Positions 8,843-18,140 of a stretch of DNA of 64,000 nt are shown here, piece after piece. The number at the start of each line of letters is the position of its first letter. Within the stretch, counting starts at the first letter, position 1. This DNA comes from an uncultured Atopobium sp. (lineage in GTDB: Bacteria; Actinomycetota; Coriobacteriia; Coriobacteriales; Atopobiaceae): positions 8,902 to 72,901 of the forward strand of contig CALHVU010000014.1 in assembly GCA_938036925.1 (NCBI GenBank), read 5' to 3'. The position numbers and the translations under genes are program-made. The notes below the pieces were generated by a model. That model was not told where the DNA came from. It did no database searches and saw only the letters and a list, made by a program, of their open reading frames with translations.

Positions 8843-10999
8843 TTACAAGGTAATCTTGTACAACCTCATAGAACCTTCTTCCAGCACCACCTCAAAACCT
8901 GGGGTGGTGTCTGTTATTTGCGTGATACCTCTGAAGGTTCCAGGTTTGTAGGTACTGGTAACAGCGTTGGAGTAATCAACAACGTTGTTCAGAATAAGGA
9001 CGTATTGTACGTTAAGGTCGCGTACCGTCTGAAGCACCTCAGGGTCGCTCGCAATGCGATTAAGGCGTTTACGAAGAATTGCACTTGCGGGACGTTCTGA
9101 AGCGTCATAGCCGTTAGGGAAGCGCCAGAGCACATGTAAGTCGTTAGTGCCATATGCCCAGAGACTGCCATCTTGAGGTAGGTTTGCAATAACAGCACCT
9201 GCAGGAACGGTAAGCTCCACGCGACGTAAAAACTCCAATTCTTCCGATGTCAAAATGTAGTGATCACCATAGGCCTTCTCGGAAGCCTGTTTAAAGGCAG
9301 TAGCGGCAGGAATTGGCTTTTCCGATTTAAGGTTTGGCATGGGGACTACATAGTTGAGCACAACCACACACGCAATAACTGCGCCAGCAATCAGAGGTTT
9401 AGCCCAAACGTTGCAAAAGACGCAGGTCTGAGCTTTGGTCTGAGTCTGAGAAGCTTTTTCTCTCCAGGAGGCAAACGTTTCCAAAGCGGCCTCGGCAAGG
9501 GTTGCTAGGCCAAGCGCTGCCAGCGGAATTGCCATAATGACGCAGCTTGCCGCAATGCGGAACGGATCGGTATACCAAAATCCCGAGAGATATCCCTTCA
9601 GAGGAACGTCAAACGTAATAATAAAAATGCAGAGTATAGACAGGTACATAAAGGCAGATACCATCCATCGAGCCTGCTTGTGCTTAAACGTCCATACAGC
9701 GCCTACAAGCACGCAGATTGAAAGTATCGGTTGTGGAGAAACAAGCTCTCCACCTGCGTACGACTGTCCAATAAAGTCCATGCCAAGGGCGTGCAAAATA
9801 GCATCTTGCAGGCTCGAGTAGGCGCTCCACCAGAAATTGAGAGCCACGCCTCGAACAATCAAAACGTAGTAGAAAACAGACCAAATAACCAGCGCAAAGA
9901 TAAAGAATGCGTATGCCAGCGTGACAGGCTTGATTTGTTTTCCAAAGAGAATAACTCTGCGTTTTGATTCTCCAATGCGCGCAAAACTCCAAGGCAAAAG
10001 CACAACAATTGACGAGAAAATCGTGGAAGGATGCAAGATAAAGAGGGTAATCAAGCCAAGAACAAATATGACAATAAGCCAGATGAGGTCGTGTTTTGGT
10101 GTTTTTGAGCGAGTCATCTGCATAAAAATCCACCAAATAGAAGGCATTACACAGAAGGCTACGGTGTTAGGAAAGATTGGTCCGTAGATGAGAAGCGACC
10201 AAGGGAAAACAAAAAATGCTAGGCAAACAAAAGCTCCACTGATAAGCGCAATACGATGTTTAGGAAGAACTTTTGCAATAAGTGAGCAGATTGAGAGCGG
10301 AAAGATAATTGCTGCACTGACAAAGTTGAGTGCATTACCTGCAATAGGAACGGTTGTAGAAACAAGCTGCGTTGTTAGTGCAACAATGATGTTCCAGCCT
10401 GAAGGATAAAATCCCGAAGTCCCCGGCTCCCAAGGTGTAATTGAAGCTTCTACGGTGCTGTAGAAGTCATAGTGAATTGATGAGTACTTTTGAGACTCAA
10501 TCATTGCCTGCGTGACATCTAAGTGATGCACAATGTCCCAGCCCTGAACAAAGGAGCTGGCAGAGGGCAGGGTTGGTAAGAAGAGAAACCCTACGGTAAG
10601 AAGACCAATTGCAACGTACAGAAGAGGTATCCAGAAGGAGAGTTCTTCGCAGATAAATGCTGGTGCAGGGCTAGTTGATTGCTTGCCAGCGCGTATTGCT
10701 TTAGATTTGTTGGGTTTCTCGCCTCTGTGATGTTCTTTGTGTTTGGGAGCAACATAAAAAACGTAGCCATTGACCAGAGCTGCAATAAGTAGAGGAACAA
10801 GAACCATTACAGCCAAGGGGATAGGGATGTTCAGTGCGCTAAAGATTTCTCCCTCAATAAAGAAGAGTGCGCAGCTTACCAAAGGAGCACTAACAAGCGC
10901 CCAGGGCTTTGGCATGCCGGAAGCATGCAACAAAATGACGCCCGGTACGTAGAGCAGGGCAATAATGACAACTACACTTTGGAAGAACTCAAGCCACAT
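8843..10999 (-). CDS. Large polytopic membrane protein, DUF6541-like
   Basis: A 718-residue membrane protein with about 14 hydrophobic segments, a charged loop near residues 85-110, and a soluble C-terminal domain of about 150 residues. The overall plan resembles the actinobacterial DUF6541 family, which looks like an integral membrane glycosyltransferase (GT-C fold) from topology alone. The acidic pair WDIVHHLDV in an early extracytoplasmic loop fits that idea. Function is inferred only. It is convergent with metK, with just 5 bp between the stop codons. Confidence 0.7.
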   Translation of the reverse strand: MWLEFFQSVVVIIALLYVPGVILLHASGMPKPWALVSAPLVSCALFFIEGEIFSALNIPIPLAVMVLVPLLIAALVNGYVFYVAPKHKEHHRGEKPNKSKAIRAGKQSTSPAPAFICEELSFWIPLLYVAIGLLTVGFLFLPTLPSASSFVQGWDIVHHLDVTQAMIESQKYSSIHYDFYSTVEASITPWEPGTSGFYPSGWNIIVALTTQLVSTTVPIAGNALNFVSAAIIFPLSICSLIAKVLPKHRIALISGAFVCLAFFVFPWSLLIYGPIFPNTVAFCVMPSIWWIFMQMTRSKTPKHDLIWLIVIFVLGLITLFILHPSTIFSSIVVLLPWSFARIGESKRRVILFGKQIKPVTLAYAFFIFALVIWSVFYYVLIVRGVALNFWWSAYSSLQDAILHALGMDFIGQSYAGGELVSPQPILSICVLVGAVWTFKHKQARWMVSAFMYLSILCIFIITFDVPLKGYLSGFWYTDPFRIAASCVIMAIPLAALGLATLAEAALETFASWREKASQTQTKAQTCVFCNVWAKPLIAGAVIACVVVLNYVVPMPNLKSEKPIPAATAFKQASEKAYGDHYILTSEELEFLRRVELTVPAGAVIANLPQDGSLWAYGTNDLHVLWRFPNGYDASERPASAILRKRLNRIASDPEVLQTVRDLNVQYVLILNNVVDYSNAVTSTYKPGTFRGITQITDTTPGFEVVLEEGSMRLYKITL

Positions 11000-11121
11000 C
11001 CTGATCCAATCAAGGTGTTAGTAAAAATTCTTATACTTCTGGGTCACACGACTGGGTGTGACAGTTATTTCAAACAGACTGGTCTATTTTACGATAGAAG
11101 CAAAAGTGGTGTTGAGATAAA

Positions 11122-11147
11122 CAAAAAGGACTTCCGAAGAAGTCCTT
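11122..11147 (-). terminator. Terminator of the tRNA-Gln/tRNA-Glu transcript
   Basis: On the minus strand AAGGACTTC, a TTCG tetraloop and GAAGTCCTT are followed by a T-run. It starts a few bases after the tRNA-Glu CCA end. Confidence 0.88.
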
Positions 11148-11154
11148 GAACATT

Positions 11155-11231
11155 TGGTAGCCCGTACCAGATTCGAACTGGTGATCTCCGCCTTGAGAGG
11201 GCGGCGTCCTGAACCGCTAGACGAACGGGCC
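11155..11231 (-). tRNA. tRNA-Glu (anticodon CTC)
   Basis: A complete cloverleaf can be drawn. The acceptor GGCCCGT pairs with ACGGGCT (G-U at the first pair), the D arm contains CTAGCGGTTCAGGAC, the anticodon stem CCGCC/GGCGG encloses CTCTCAA with anticodon CTC, the T loop is TTCGAAT, and CCA is encoded. It lies 19 bp after tRNA-Gln on the same strand and shares its promoter and terminator. Confidence 0.95.
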
Positions 11232-11250
11232 ATGTATGACTGGGAGGACA

Positions 11251-11324
11251 TGGCTGGGATAGAGAGAGTCGAACTCCCGTTGACGGAACCAGAATCCGCT
11301 GTCCTACCACTAGACGATATCCCA
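11251..11324 (-). tRNA. tRNA-Gln (anticodon CTG)
   Basis: The acceptor TGGGATA pairs with TATCCCA. The anticodon loop TTCTGGT holds CTG between GCGGA and TCCGT. The T loop is TTCGACT, the discriminator base is G and CCA is encoded. It is first in a two-tRNA transcript with tRNA-Glu. Confidence 0.94.
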
Positions 11325-11357
11325 AGATGTCATCCGTGCGCATCAGCGCGAGAAATA

Positions 11358-11386
11358 ACTATAAAGGAGACTCGTCAGAGATGCAA
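11358..11386 (-). promoter_or_regulatory. Probable promoter of the tRNA-Gln/Glu transcript
   Basis: Reading the minus strand, TTGCAT and TATAGT are separated by 17 bp, about 35 bp ahead of tRNA-Gln. This is a good match to a housekeeping sigma promoter, recognised by eye only. Confidence 0.55.
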
Positions 11387-11441
11387 GCAATAATTTCAAG
11401 AAATTCTGTTTGCAGCAAAAAATATTATACAAAACGCATCT

Positions 11442-13091
11442 CTAAGCGCAAGGAACGTCTCTCGTATTTGAGCTGAGCATGCGTTCTGCATCAATAAGCG
11501 CCTGGTCAAGAGGGGCACAGCCGGTGCAACTTGCGCATGCGGTAGGAGCGCTTGGAGTTGCGGCAAGACCACCTTTAGCTGTTTCTCTGAGAGAAACAGG
11601 GAGCGCGGCGCCAACTTCTGCCATAGCGTGTGCAACCTCATCAAACGGAATTGGGTTTCCAACACCTGCAAGAGCAAGCTGAGAAGAGCTTACGGCGGCG
11701 GCTACACCAATAGCGTTTCTATCTTGGCAAGGATACTCGACTAGTCCTCTGACAGGGTCACAGACTAGTCCAAGAAGGTTAGAGATGGCAATAGAAGCAG
11801 CGTCCAAGCACTGTTGAGGAGTACCACCCAAGAGCTCGGTCAGTGCAGATGCGCTCATGGCAGCAGCAGATCCAACCTCTGCCTGGCAGCCGCCCTCAGC
11901 GCCAGAAACACTTGCGTTGGTGGTTAGGATGGCTCCAATAGCGCTTGCATTCCAAAGCGCAGAAATAACTTGCTCGTCGGTGGCACCAATCTCTTCTGCT
12001 ACCGAGATAAGCGATCCTGGTACAACGCCAGAAGCTCCTGCAGTAGGAGCGGCAACAATAACGCCCATGGTTGCCGAGCGCTCAAGTACGGCCATAGCGT
12101 AGGCAACGGCTCGTGTTTGCGTGGTACCCATAAGCGCACTTGAGATTGCAGCTGGGGTGCTAGCAACCGTCTTGGCTTGTCCGTTGAGCAGACCGCCAAT
12201 GGACTGACGAGGCGTCTTAATAGTGTCGTGAACCTCATCGCGCATAATCTCAAGAACGTGAGCCATCTCGGCGTCTACGTCGGCATCTGGTCGCAGGTCC
12301 TTCTCGCGCTGGCGCATAATCTGGCCAATAGAGGCTCCTGTCTTGGAGCACCTGGCGAGAAGATCTGCGCCGTTGTCAAAGGCTCCTGAAAGCACGTCGT
12401 TTGTGACCTGTGGAGCTGCTCCTGGAATGGAAACCTGAGCGGCATACGAAACGTGAGGTGCCAGCTGGAAGAGGTCGAGGACTTTCTGCTCAATAGGCTC
12501 GTCAATCTCAAAGACAGTGTGGGCAAAGCCGCCGCGCTCTGAGCGGAAGGTGCGCATAGTTGCAACATTGATGTTTTGTGTAGCCAAAATAGTAGTGAGA
12601 GCTGCAAGAACACCGGGTTTATCGCGATGTGAAACAAAAATAGTGGGCATATCGCCAGACATGCGAATGCGCACGCCGTTAACACCAGAAATACGAATAC
12701 GGCCGCCACCTACGGACTCGCCCATAACAGAAACATGAACGTTATCTGCACCGTAGAGGTGAATTTCTACGGTGTTTGGGTGCAGAGTCTCGTCGTCGCC
12801 CTTCTCAATAACGCTGTAGTTAAGATGGGCTTCTTCTGCCAGGGTAAGTGCTTCACGGACGCGTGTATCGTCTGGAGCAAGGCCCAAGATGCCTGCGATC
12901 AGAGCGTAATCGGTGCCGTGACCAAGGTGGGTATGAGAGAAGGAGTTGTAGAGCCAAAACTCAACGCGCTCCAGCTGCTTTGGCGCAAGCGAGCGTGCAA
13001 CCAGAGCAATGCGCAAGGCTCCTGCTGTGTGCGAGGAAGAAGGACCCACCATAATGGGGCCAAGGACCTCAAACGCAGACATAGAAATCAT
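11442..13091 (-). CDS. sdaA: L-serine dehydratase, fused beta and alpha domains
   Basis: The enzyme deaminates L-serine to pyruvate and ammonia using a 4Fe-4S cluster. The 549-residue protein joins the SdaAB-type domain (residues 1-220: FEVLGPIMVGPSSSHTAGA, then an ACT-like region HRDKPGVLAALTTILA) to the SdaAA-type catalytic domain. The latter shows the cluster cysteines in CLDAA...VCDPVRG...YPCQDRNAIG. A Cys-rich C-terminal tail (CASCTGCAP) is present. Start 13091 is preferred to the longer reading frame because GGAG lies six bases ahead. It is probably its own transcript, upstream of the tRNA pair. Confidence 0.95.
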   Translation of the reverse strand: MISMSAFEVLGPIMVGPSSSHTAGALRIALVARSLAPKQLERVEFWLYNSFSHTHLGHGTDYALIAGILGLAPDDTRVREALTLAEEAHLNYSVIEKGDDETLHPNTVEIHLYGADNVHVSVMGESVGGGRIRISGVNGVRIRMSGDMPTIFVSHRDKPGVLAALTTILATQNINVATMRTFRSERGGFAHTVFEIDEPIEQKVLDLFQLAPHVSYAAQVSIPGAAPQVTNDVLSGAFDNGADLLARCSKTGASIGQIMRQREKDLRPDADVDAEMAHVLEIMRDEVHDTIKTPRQSIGGLLNGQAKTVASTPAAISSALMGTTQTRAVAYAMAVLERSATMGVIVAAPTAGASGVVPGSLISVAEEIGATDEQVISALWNASAIGAILTTNASVSGAEGGCQAEVGSAAAMSASALTELLGGTPQQCLDAASIAISNLLGLVCDPVRGLVEYPCQDRNAIGVAAAVSSSQLALAGVGNPIPFDEVAHAMAEVGAALPVSLRETAKGGLAATPSAPTACASCTGCAPLDQALIDAERMLSSNTRDVPCA

Positions 13092-13223
13092 AGTTACTCC
13101 AAAACTAAACAAACGGTAACGATAAAAGAGCTGCAAAACCATCTGTTTTACAGCTCTTGTGTGGTTTTACTTTTGATACCCACTTACGCTTGGAAGAATA
13201 CGCGGCAACCGCGCATTCACGCG

Positions 13224-14738
13224 TTATTTGCAAAGCTCCAGAGCGCGGTCAAGGCGAGCAAGGCAAACCTCACGACCAAGAAGCTCCATAGACTCTCCAA
13301 GAGGAGGTGAGACCATGTTGCCGCACTCAGCAACGCGAATGGACTGGAAGACAATGCGTTTCTTAAGGTCAAGCTGCTCTGGAAGCACCTCAAGGGCAGC
13401 GTCAATTGCTGCAGCCTTCCACTCGTCCTCAGAAACGCCCTCAAGAGCGGTCTTTGCAGCCGCAAGGACGGTAGCACTTTGAGCAGCGTCTTTAGTAAGG
13501 CCCTTCTCAACGCTCTTTTGATCAAGGGTGACGTTTGCGCCTTCATACAGGAAGCGGGACTTCTCAATGACGTCTGGGCTTACTGTGGTACGAGGACGAA
13601 GAATCTCGGAGAGCAGGTCATACCAGCTTGGACGAGTTGCGTAAATCTCATCTGCGTCAGTTGCATTGCCCTGAACAGGCTCAAGACCTGCGCCCACAAG
13701 CTCTGGAATCAGAACAGTCTTTGCAAAGGTCTGGTTGTCCATATTGGCAAGATACGTTGCATTAATCCAGTTCAGACGCTCTGGATCGGACTTAGCAGGG
13801 TTCTTGGAAACGTGGCCCAGAGAGAACTGAGATGCCAAAACGTCACGAGGAACAATGGTTGTCTCGCCATCAAGTGACCAGCCGAGAAGAGCCAGATAGT
13901 TGACAAAGGCATCTGCAAGATAGCCCTGGTCACGATACTCTTCAACAGAGGTTGCTCCATGGCGTTTGGAGAGCTTCTTGCCGTCAGGACCCAAAATCAT
14001 GGAGATGTGCGCGAAGGTTGGAACAGGTGCGCCCAGAGCCTCGTACACCATAATCTGACGAGGAGTGTTAGACAGGTGGTCATCGCCACGAATGATGTGG
14101 GTAATGCCCATGCCAGCGTCATCAACAACGGTGGCAAAGTTGTAGGTTGGGGTGCCGTCAGAACGGAAGATGATAAAGTCATCAAGCTCGCGAGCGTTAA
14201 AGGTTACGTCGCCGTGAACAGCGTCGTGGACAATAACGTCGCCGCGGTCCAGAGGAACCTTGATACGGATGGTATAAGGCTCGCCAGCATCAATGCGGCG
14301 CTGTGCCTCTGCAGGATCAATGTTTCTGCAGGTACGCTGATAGCCCTGGAAGGGGTCGTGGCGCTCTTCTGCGGCCTTCTTGTCTTCAGCAAGCTTCTCT
14401 GGCGTGCAGAAGCAAGGGTATGCCTTGCCCTCTGCCAGCAGTTTATTTGCTGCCTCACGATACAAATCAAGACGCTCGGTCTGGCTATAAGGACCGCAAT
14501 CGCCGCCCTTATCGGGACCCTCGTCCCAATCAAGACCAAGCCACTTCATGGCGCGCAGAATAATCTGAGTATTCTCTTCAGTTGAACGCGTTGGATCTGT
14601 GTCATCAATACGAAGAATAAACTTGCCACCATTTGCGCGAGCAAAAGCCCAGTTATAGATAGCAGTACGCGCACCTCCGATGTGCAGCTTACCTGTTGGG
14701 GATGGCGCAAAACGTACTCTAACCTGCTTCTCTGACAA
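13224..14738 (-). CDS. gltX: Glutamyl-tRNA synthetase
   Basis: A class I aminoacyl-tRNA synthetase charging tRNA-Glu. The 504-residue protein has the HIGH-type motif in SPTGKLHIGGARTA (residues 13-26) and the KMSKS-type motif KKLSKRHGA at about residue 255. An alpha-helical anticodon-binding domain occupies the last 160 residues. The gene lies near the tRNA-Glu and tRNA-Gln genes on the same strand. No glutaminyl-tRNA synthetase is in the window, so this GltX may also charge tRNA-Gln in the indirect pathway, as in most actinobacteria (inference). Confidence 0.95.
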   Translation of the reverse strand: MSEKQVRVRFAPSPTGKLHIGGARTAIYNWAFARANGGKFILRIDDTDPTRSTEENTQIILRAMKWLGLDWDEGPDKGGDCGPYSQTERLDLYREAANKLLAEGKAYPCFCTPEKLAEDKKAAEERHDPFQGYQRTCRNIDPAEAQRRIDAGEPYTIRIKVPLDRGDVIVHDAVHGDVTFNARELDDFIIFRSDGTPTYNFATVVDDAGMGITHIIRGDDHLSNTPRQIMVYEALGAPVPTFAHISMILGPDGKKLSKRHGATSVEEYRDQGYLADAFVNYLALLGWSLDGETTIVPRDVLASQFSLGHVSKNPAKSDPERLNWINATYLANMDNQTFAKTVLIPELVGAGLEPVQGNATDADEIYATRPSWYDLLSEILRPRTTVSPDVIEKSRFLYEGANVTLDQKSVEKGLTKDAAQSATVLAAAKTALEGVSEDEWKAAAIDAALEVLPEQLDLKKRIVFQSIRVAECGNMVSPPLGESMELLGREVCLARLDRALELCK

Positions 14739-14831
14739 AACTCCTCCTTGGCAGTTATTTTCTAGCGAGAAAATCTAGTTTTTATGCACTCTTTAGTATA
14801 ACGCTTGAACACAGGTAACCGACAACGTTGC

Positions 14832-15800
14832 CTAGTCTTCAAACATATTGTGGTCTGCAAACTCTGCTTGAACGGTACGAATCATAAGGTCTACGTCTTC
14901 AAGTCCCAAGTGACGTTCCTTCTCGTCCGCCGCAAGGGTATGCCTACGACGTGCCCAGTTCTCAAGTGCGGCAGGAGAAGACTCACGGGGAAGAGACCTA
15001 ATCTCTGGATCCAAGCGACGGCAGATGTCGCGGGAGTCAATGACAATAATCTTGCCCGCTTTTCTAGCTTCTGCGTAGCCATCAATGTTGAACATGAACC
15101 AAGAATCCTCAAAGGCAGCGTTATGTGCCATAAAAGGAATCTTTTTCATAGTTGCCAGCAGCGCCTCTTGGGCTTTTTTATCGTCTCTAAATGATTTCTT
15201 GCCTTCAACATCTTTCCAGGTAATCTGGTGAATATCGGCAAGAGGGACGCCTTTTTCTTTGTACATCTCTGGAATGCCAAAGTAGGCGGTGTGAGGCTCT
15301 ACGGCAACGGTGTTGCGACCAAGATTCCAGAACTCAAAGCCCACGTTAACAATGTAACCCAGCTCAGGGAAGCGCGACGTAGTCTCAATATCAATACCCA
15401 GAACCGTGCCAGAAACGCTCTTCTCGACATACGCAATTTGCAAGTCGTTAAGAAGAGGACCTGCGGTTTTAAAGACAGCCTTAGGACGACGACGCTGCAT
15501 CTTTGCAACAGCAGCCGCAAGGTCGTTGTTTGAAAGACCGCGAGAAAGTCCAACGCCTCGATGGTTTCTGAGCCTCTCCACACCGTAGGTATCGCAGAGT
15601 GAGCGCGTTCTATCAGCAAGCTGCTGAATGACAGAAAACTCTACAGGCTCTTGGCCAAGCGGCGCTTCCTTCCAGGCATCAAGCAGCGTTTTAATGGCAT
15701 CACAGTTTTTGTTAACCTCGCCGATGATGGACTGATCATCAACAAGAAGGCCAGGTATGACAAACGCATTAGCGTGCTCAATAGCTTGATTGATATCCAT
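14832..15800 (-). CDS. DnaQ-fold 3'-5' exonuclease-like protein
   Basis: A 322-residue protein whose second half is a DEDD-type exonuclease fold. The first acidic motif is GIDIETT (about residue 138), the second is MAHNAAFED (about 232), and a late motif ends in HLGLEDVD. The first 120 residues are helical and unlike a known domain. Substrate and partner are not indicated; it could act in RNA or DNA end-trimming. It sits 94 bp upstream of gltX on the same strand and may be cotranscribed. Confidence 0.72.
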   Translation of the reverse strand: MDINQAIEHANAFVIPGLLVDDQSIIGEVNKNCDAIKTLLDAWKEAPLGQEPVEFSVIQQLADRTRSLCDTYGVERLRNHRGVGLSRGLSNNDLAAAVAKMQRRRPKAVFKTAGPLLNDLQIAYVEKSVSGTVLGIDIETTSRFPELGYIVNVGFEFWNLGRNTVAVEPHTAYFGIPEMYKEKGVPLADIHQITWKDVEGKKSFRDDKKAQEALLATMKKIPFMAHNAAFEDSWFMFNIDGYAEARKAGKIIVIDSRDICRRLDPEIRSLPRESSPAALENWARRRHTLAADEKERHLGLEDVDLMIRTVQAEFADHNMFED

Positions 15801-15953
15801 ACACTCTCGCTTTGGTGGGTGAGAATTAGTTCAACATATAAGTATCTACCCTGAAGCGCGTATTCTTTGCGTCATTTTCTAGAAAGTGCGCGCCTCACTA
15901 AAAATGCGTGCTAGGCTGTTGAGTGCAACACAGTTCTATGAAAGGTTTTACGC

Positions 15954-17312
15954 ATGTCTGATTTGAATGAGTCACTTGCTCTTTCTGAGGAGCTCCTTGC
16001 TTTTATTAAGCAGAGCCCTTCTATGTTTCATACCACACAAACCATCAAAGAGTACCTGTTAGAGAATGGTTTTACCTATCTCTCCGAGGGTTCTTCTTGG
16101 GATGTTCAGCCAGGAGGCTCTTACTTTACCACGCGCAACAATTCTTCAATTGTTGCCTGGAAAGTTGGCGAGAAGTACCGAGAGTCCCAAACCTCAAACG
16201 CTAACGCTCCTTACCACTTCCAGCTCGCCGTTGCTCATGGCGATTCTCCAACCTACAAGGTAAAAGCTCAGCCAGAGCTTACCGGTGAGGGCAACTCGCT
16301 TCGTCTGAACACCGAGGCATATGGCGGCATGCTTGATCACACGTGGTTTGACCGTCCTTTGGGTATTGCCGGTCGCGTGCTGGTCAAGGTGGGAAACAAG
16401 GTAGAGTCCAGGCTGGTCAACATTGAAGATGACGTTGTCATGATTCCAAGCCTGGCTATACATCTTGAGCACAAAAATGGTCTCTCGCCAGAGTTCAATC
16501 GCGCTAAAGATCTGATGCCACTCTTCAGTGCTGGAGAGCTCAACCCTGGTGCTTTTAACGCTCTGGTGGCTGACGCAGCAGGTGTGTCTCAAGAGGACAT
16601 TCTTTCTCGCGATTTGTTCTTAGTTGATCACACGGGCGGCCGTATTTGGGGTGCTAAGAAGGAGTTTGTTTCCGCTGGTCATCTGGATGACCTTCAGTGC
16701 GCCTTTGTAGCACTCAAGGCTTTCCTTGCATCTTCAAATGAGCAGGACATCTCTGTGTATACCTGCTTTGACAATGAGGAAGTTGGTTCAAACACCAAGC
16801 AGGGTGCTCAGTCCACATTTCTTAAAGACACGCTGCAGCGTGTTAACGCCACGCTTGGTTTTACACAGGAAGATTATTACCGCGCGCTCTCGGCATCTTT
16901 GCTGGTAAGCTGCGACAATGCGCATGCGGTACACCCCAATTATCCCGAGAAGCACGATGCGGCTAACAAGCCTTATCTCAATGGCGGCATGGTTATCAAA
17001 GAGGCCGCACGTCAGTCATACTGTACCGATGCGTTCAGCCGCGCCATTGTCGAGGCTATTTGGAAGCAGCAAAACGTTCCTTACCAGGTCTTTGCTAACA
17101 GAAGCGACATGCCAGGCGGATCAACGCTGGGCAACCTCTCCAACATTCAGGCCAGCATGCATGCCGTTGACGTGGGTCTGCCACAACTTGCTATGCACTC
17201 CGTCTACGAGACCGCGGGCACCAAAGACACGCTTTTGGGATACCAAGCACTCAAGGCGTTCTATGACACCTGCGTCTGCATCACCGATGCCGATTCGTTT
17301 GAGTTGAGGTAG
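15954..17312 (+). CDS. apeB: M18-family aminopeptidase
   Basis: A zinc metallo-aminopeptidase of family M18 (aspartyl aminopeptidase/ApeB type), cytosolic and forming large tetrahedral complexes in this family. The 452-residue sequence is full length. Metal- and substrate-binding segments are visible: LAVAHGDSPTYKVK, the SAGHLDDLQ metal aspartate, CFDNEEVGS with the catalytic glutamates, and a C-terminal MHSVYETAGTKD with the last metal-ligand histidine. It is followed by a short inverted repeat at 17311-17336. Confidence 0.93.
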   Translation: MSDLNESLALSEELLAFIKQSPSMFHTTQTIKEYLLENGFTYLSEGSSWDVQPGGSYFTTRNNSSIVAWKVGEKYRESQTSNANAPYHFQLAVAHGDSPTYKVKAQPELTGEGNSLRLNTEAYGGMLDHTWFDRPLGIAGRVLVKVGNKVESRLVNIEDDVVMIPSLAIHLEHKNGLSPEFNRAKDLMPLFSAGELNPGAFNALVADAAGVSQEDILSRDLFLVDHTGGRIWGAKKEFVSAGHLDDLQCAFVALKAFLASSNEQDISVYTCFDNEEVGSNTKQGAQSTFLKDTLQRVNATLGFTQEDYYRALSASLLVSCDNAHAVHPNYPEKHDAANKPYLNGGMVIKEAARQSYCTDAFSRAIVEAIWKQQNVPYQVFANRSDMPGGSTLGNLSNIQASMHAVDVGLPQLAMHSVYETAGTKDTLLGYQALKAFYDTCVCITDADSFELR

Positions 17313-17336
17313 TACCTGGGAGAAACCCCGTGTACT
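17311..17336 (+). terminator. Imperfect hairpin after the M18 aminopeptidase gene
   Basis: AGTAC and GGG pair with CCC and GTACT around an AGAAA loop, overlapping the stop codon. There is no T-run, so termination is uncertain. The loop side also contains a degraded copy of the dispersed GAGAAACCC word. Confidence 0.35.
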
Positions 17337-17384
17337 AGCTATACTTACGTACGTCGCATACAACACATTACTTGAAGGAGCTCC

Positions 17385-18140
17385 ATGTCAGAAAAACAGC
17401 TTACTGCTCATGATATGGAGCTCCTAACTTGTGCAGGTATTTACGTTGAACCTCAGGCACTGAATGGCCCTGCATTGGTATTTCCTATTTCAGATGGTGA
17501 AGGTGGAGAAATACGTGTGTTGTGGCAGGGCGGCGCCTATGAAAGTGCAACGTACACGGATTCTAGAAAGAATCAGCTGGTATTTCCTTATCTTGAGTTG
17601 TACGACTTACTGTTTGAAGCTGCCTGCCCCGTGCGCTCAGTCTTAATGATTGGTGCTGGCGGTTGCTCGTATCCTCGGTATCTAGTTGCTCATTATCCAG
17701 AGGTTTCTTGTGATGCACTGGAGCTTGATCCTAAAATTGCAGCTCTAGCTCATAGCTACTTCTTTGTGGATGAAGCTATTAGAGAGAGTAATGGTAGGCT
17801 TCAGGTACAGGTAGCTGATGGAATTGAATATATAAAGGCTCTATCAGCATCTGATAATAAGCGCTATGACGCTATCTTAAATGATTGCTTTAGCGGAGAG
17901 GTTCCACCTGCGGCTATGATAACCAGTGAGTGGATGAGTCTGGTGGCACACTGCCTTACTCCTGGTGGAAGATATCTCACAAATGTAGTTTCTGCACAGG
18001 TAGGTGAGGACGCACATCAACTTGAAGTACTCATGGATGCTGCTCGCACAGTGTTTGAACAGGTAGAGGTTGTACCTTTGGATCCAGAAGCAGACCCAAG
18101 AGAGCCAGATAACCTTATGCTCGTTTGTCAGCGCGCTTAA
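17385..18140 (+). CDS. Spermidine-synthase-like methyltransferase-fold protein
   Basis: A 251-residue protein with a Rossmann-like SAM-binding fold of the spermidine synthase type. The glycine-rich motif MIGAGGCSYPRYL (about residues 87-99), the following LELDPKIAALA acidic strand, and VADGIEYI and AILNDCFSG motifs are all visible. It lacks a clear second copy of the putrescine-binding sequence, so polyamine synthesis is not claimed. Its 3' end overlaps the convergent MFS gene by 26 bp. Confidence 0.78.
   Translation: MSEKQLTAHDMELLTCAGIYVEPQALNGPALVFPISDGEGGEIRVLWQGGAYESATYTDSRKNQLVFPYLELYDLLFEAACPVRSVLMIGAGGCSYPRYLVAHYPEVSCDALELDPKIAALAHSYFFVDEAIRESNGRLQVQVADGIEYIKALSASDNKRYDAILNDCFSGEVPPAAMITSEWMSLVAHCLTPGGRYLTNVVSAQVGEDAHQLEVLMDAARTVFEQVEVVPLDPEADPREPDNLMLVCQRA

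Noticed and set aside
12735..13310. A 191-codon plus-strand frame across the start of the serine dehydratase gene
   Set aside because: It is antisense to conserved catalytic sequence, with no family resemblance or ribosome site.
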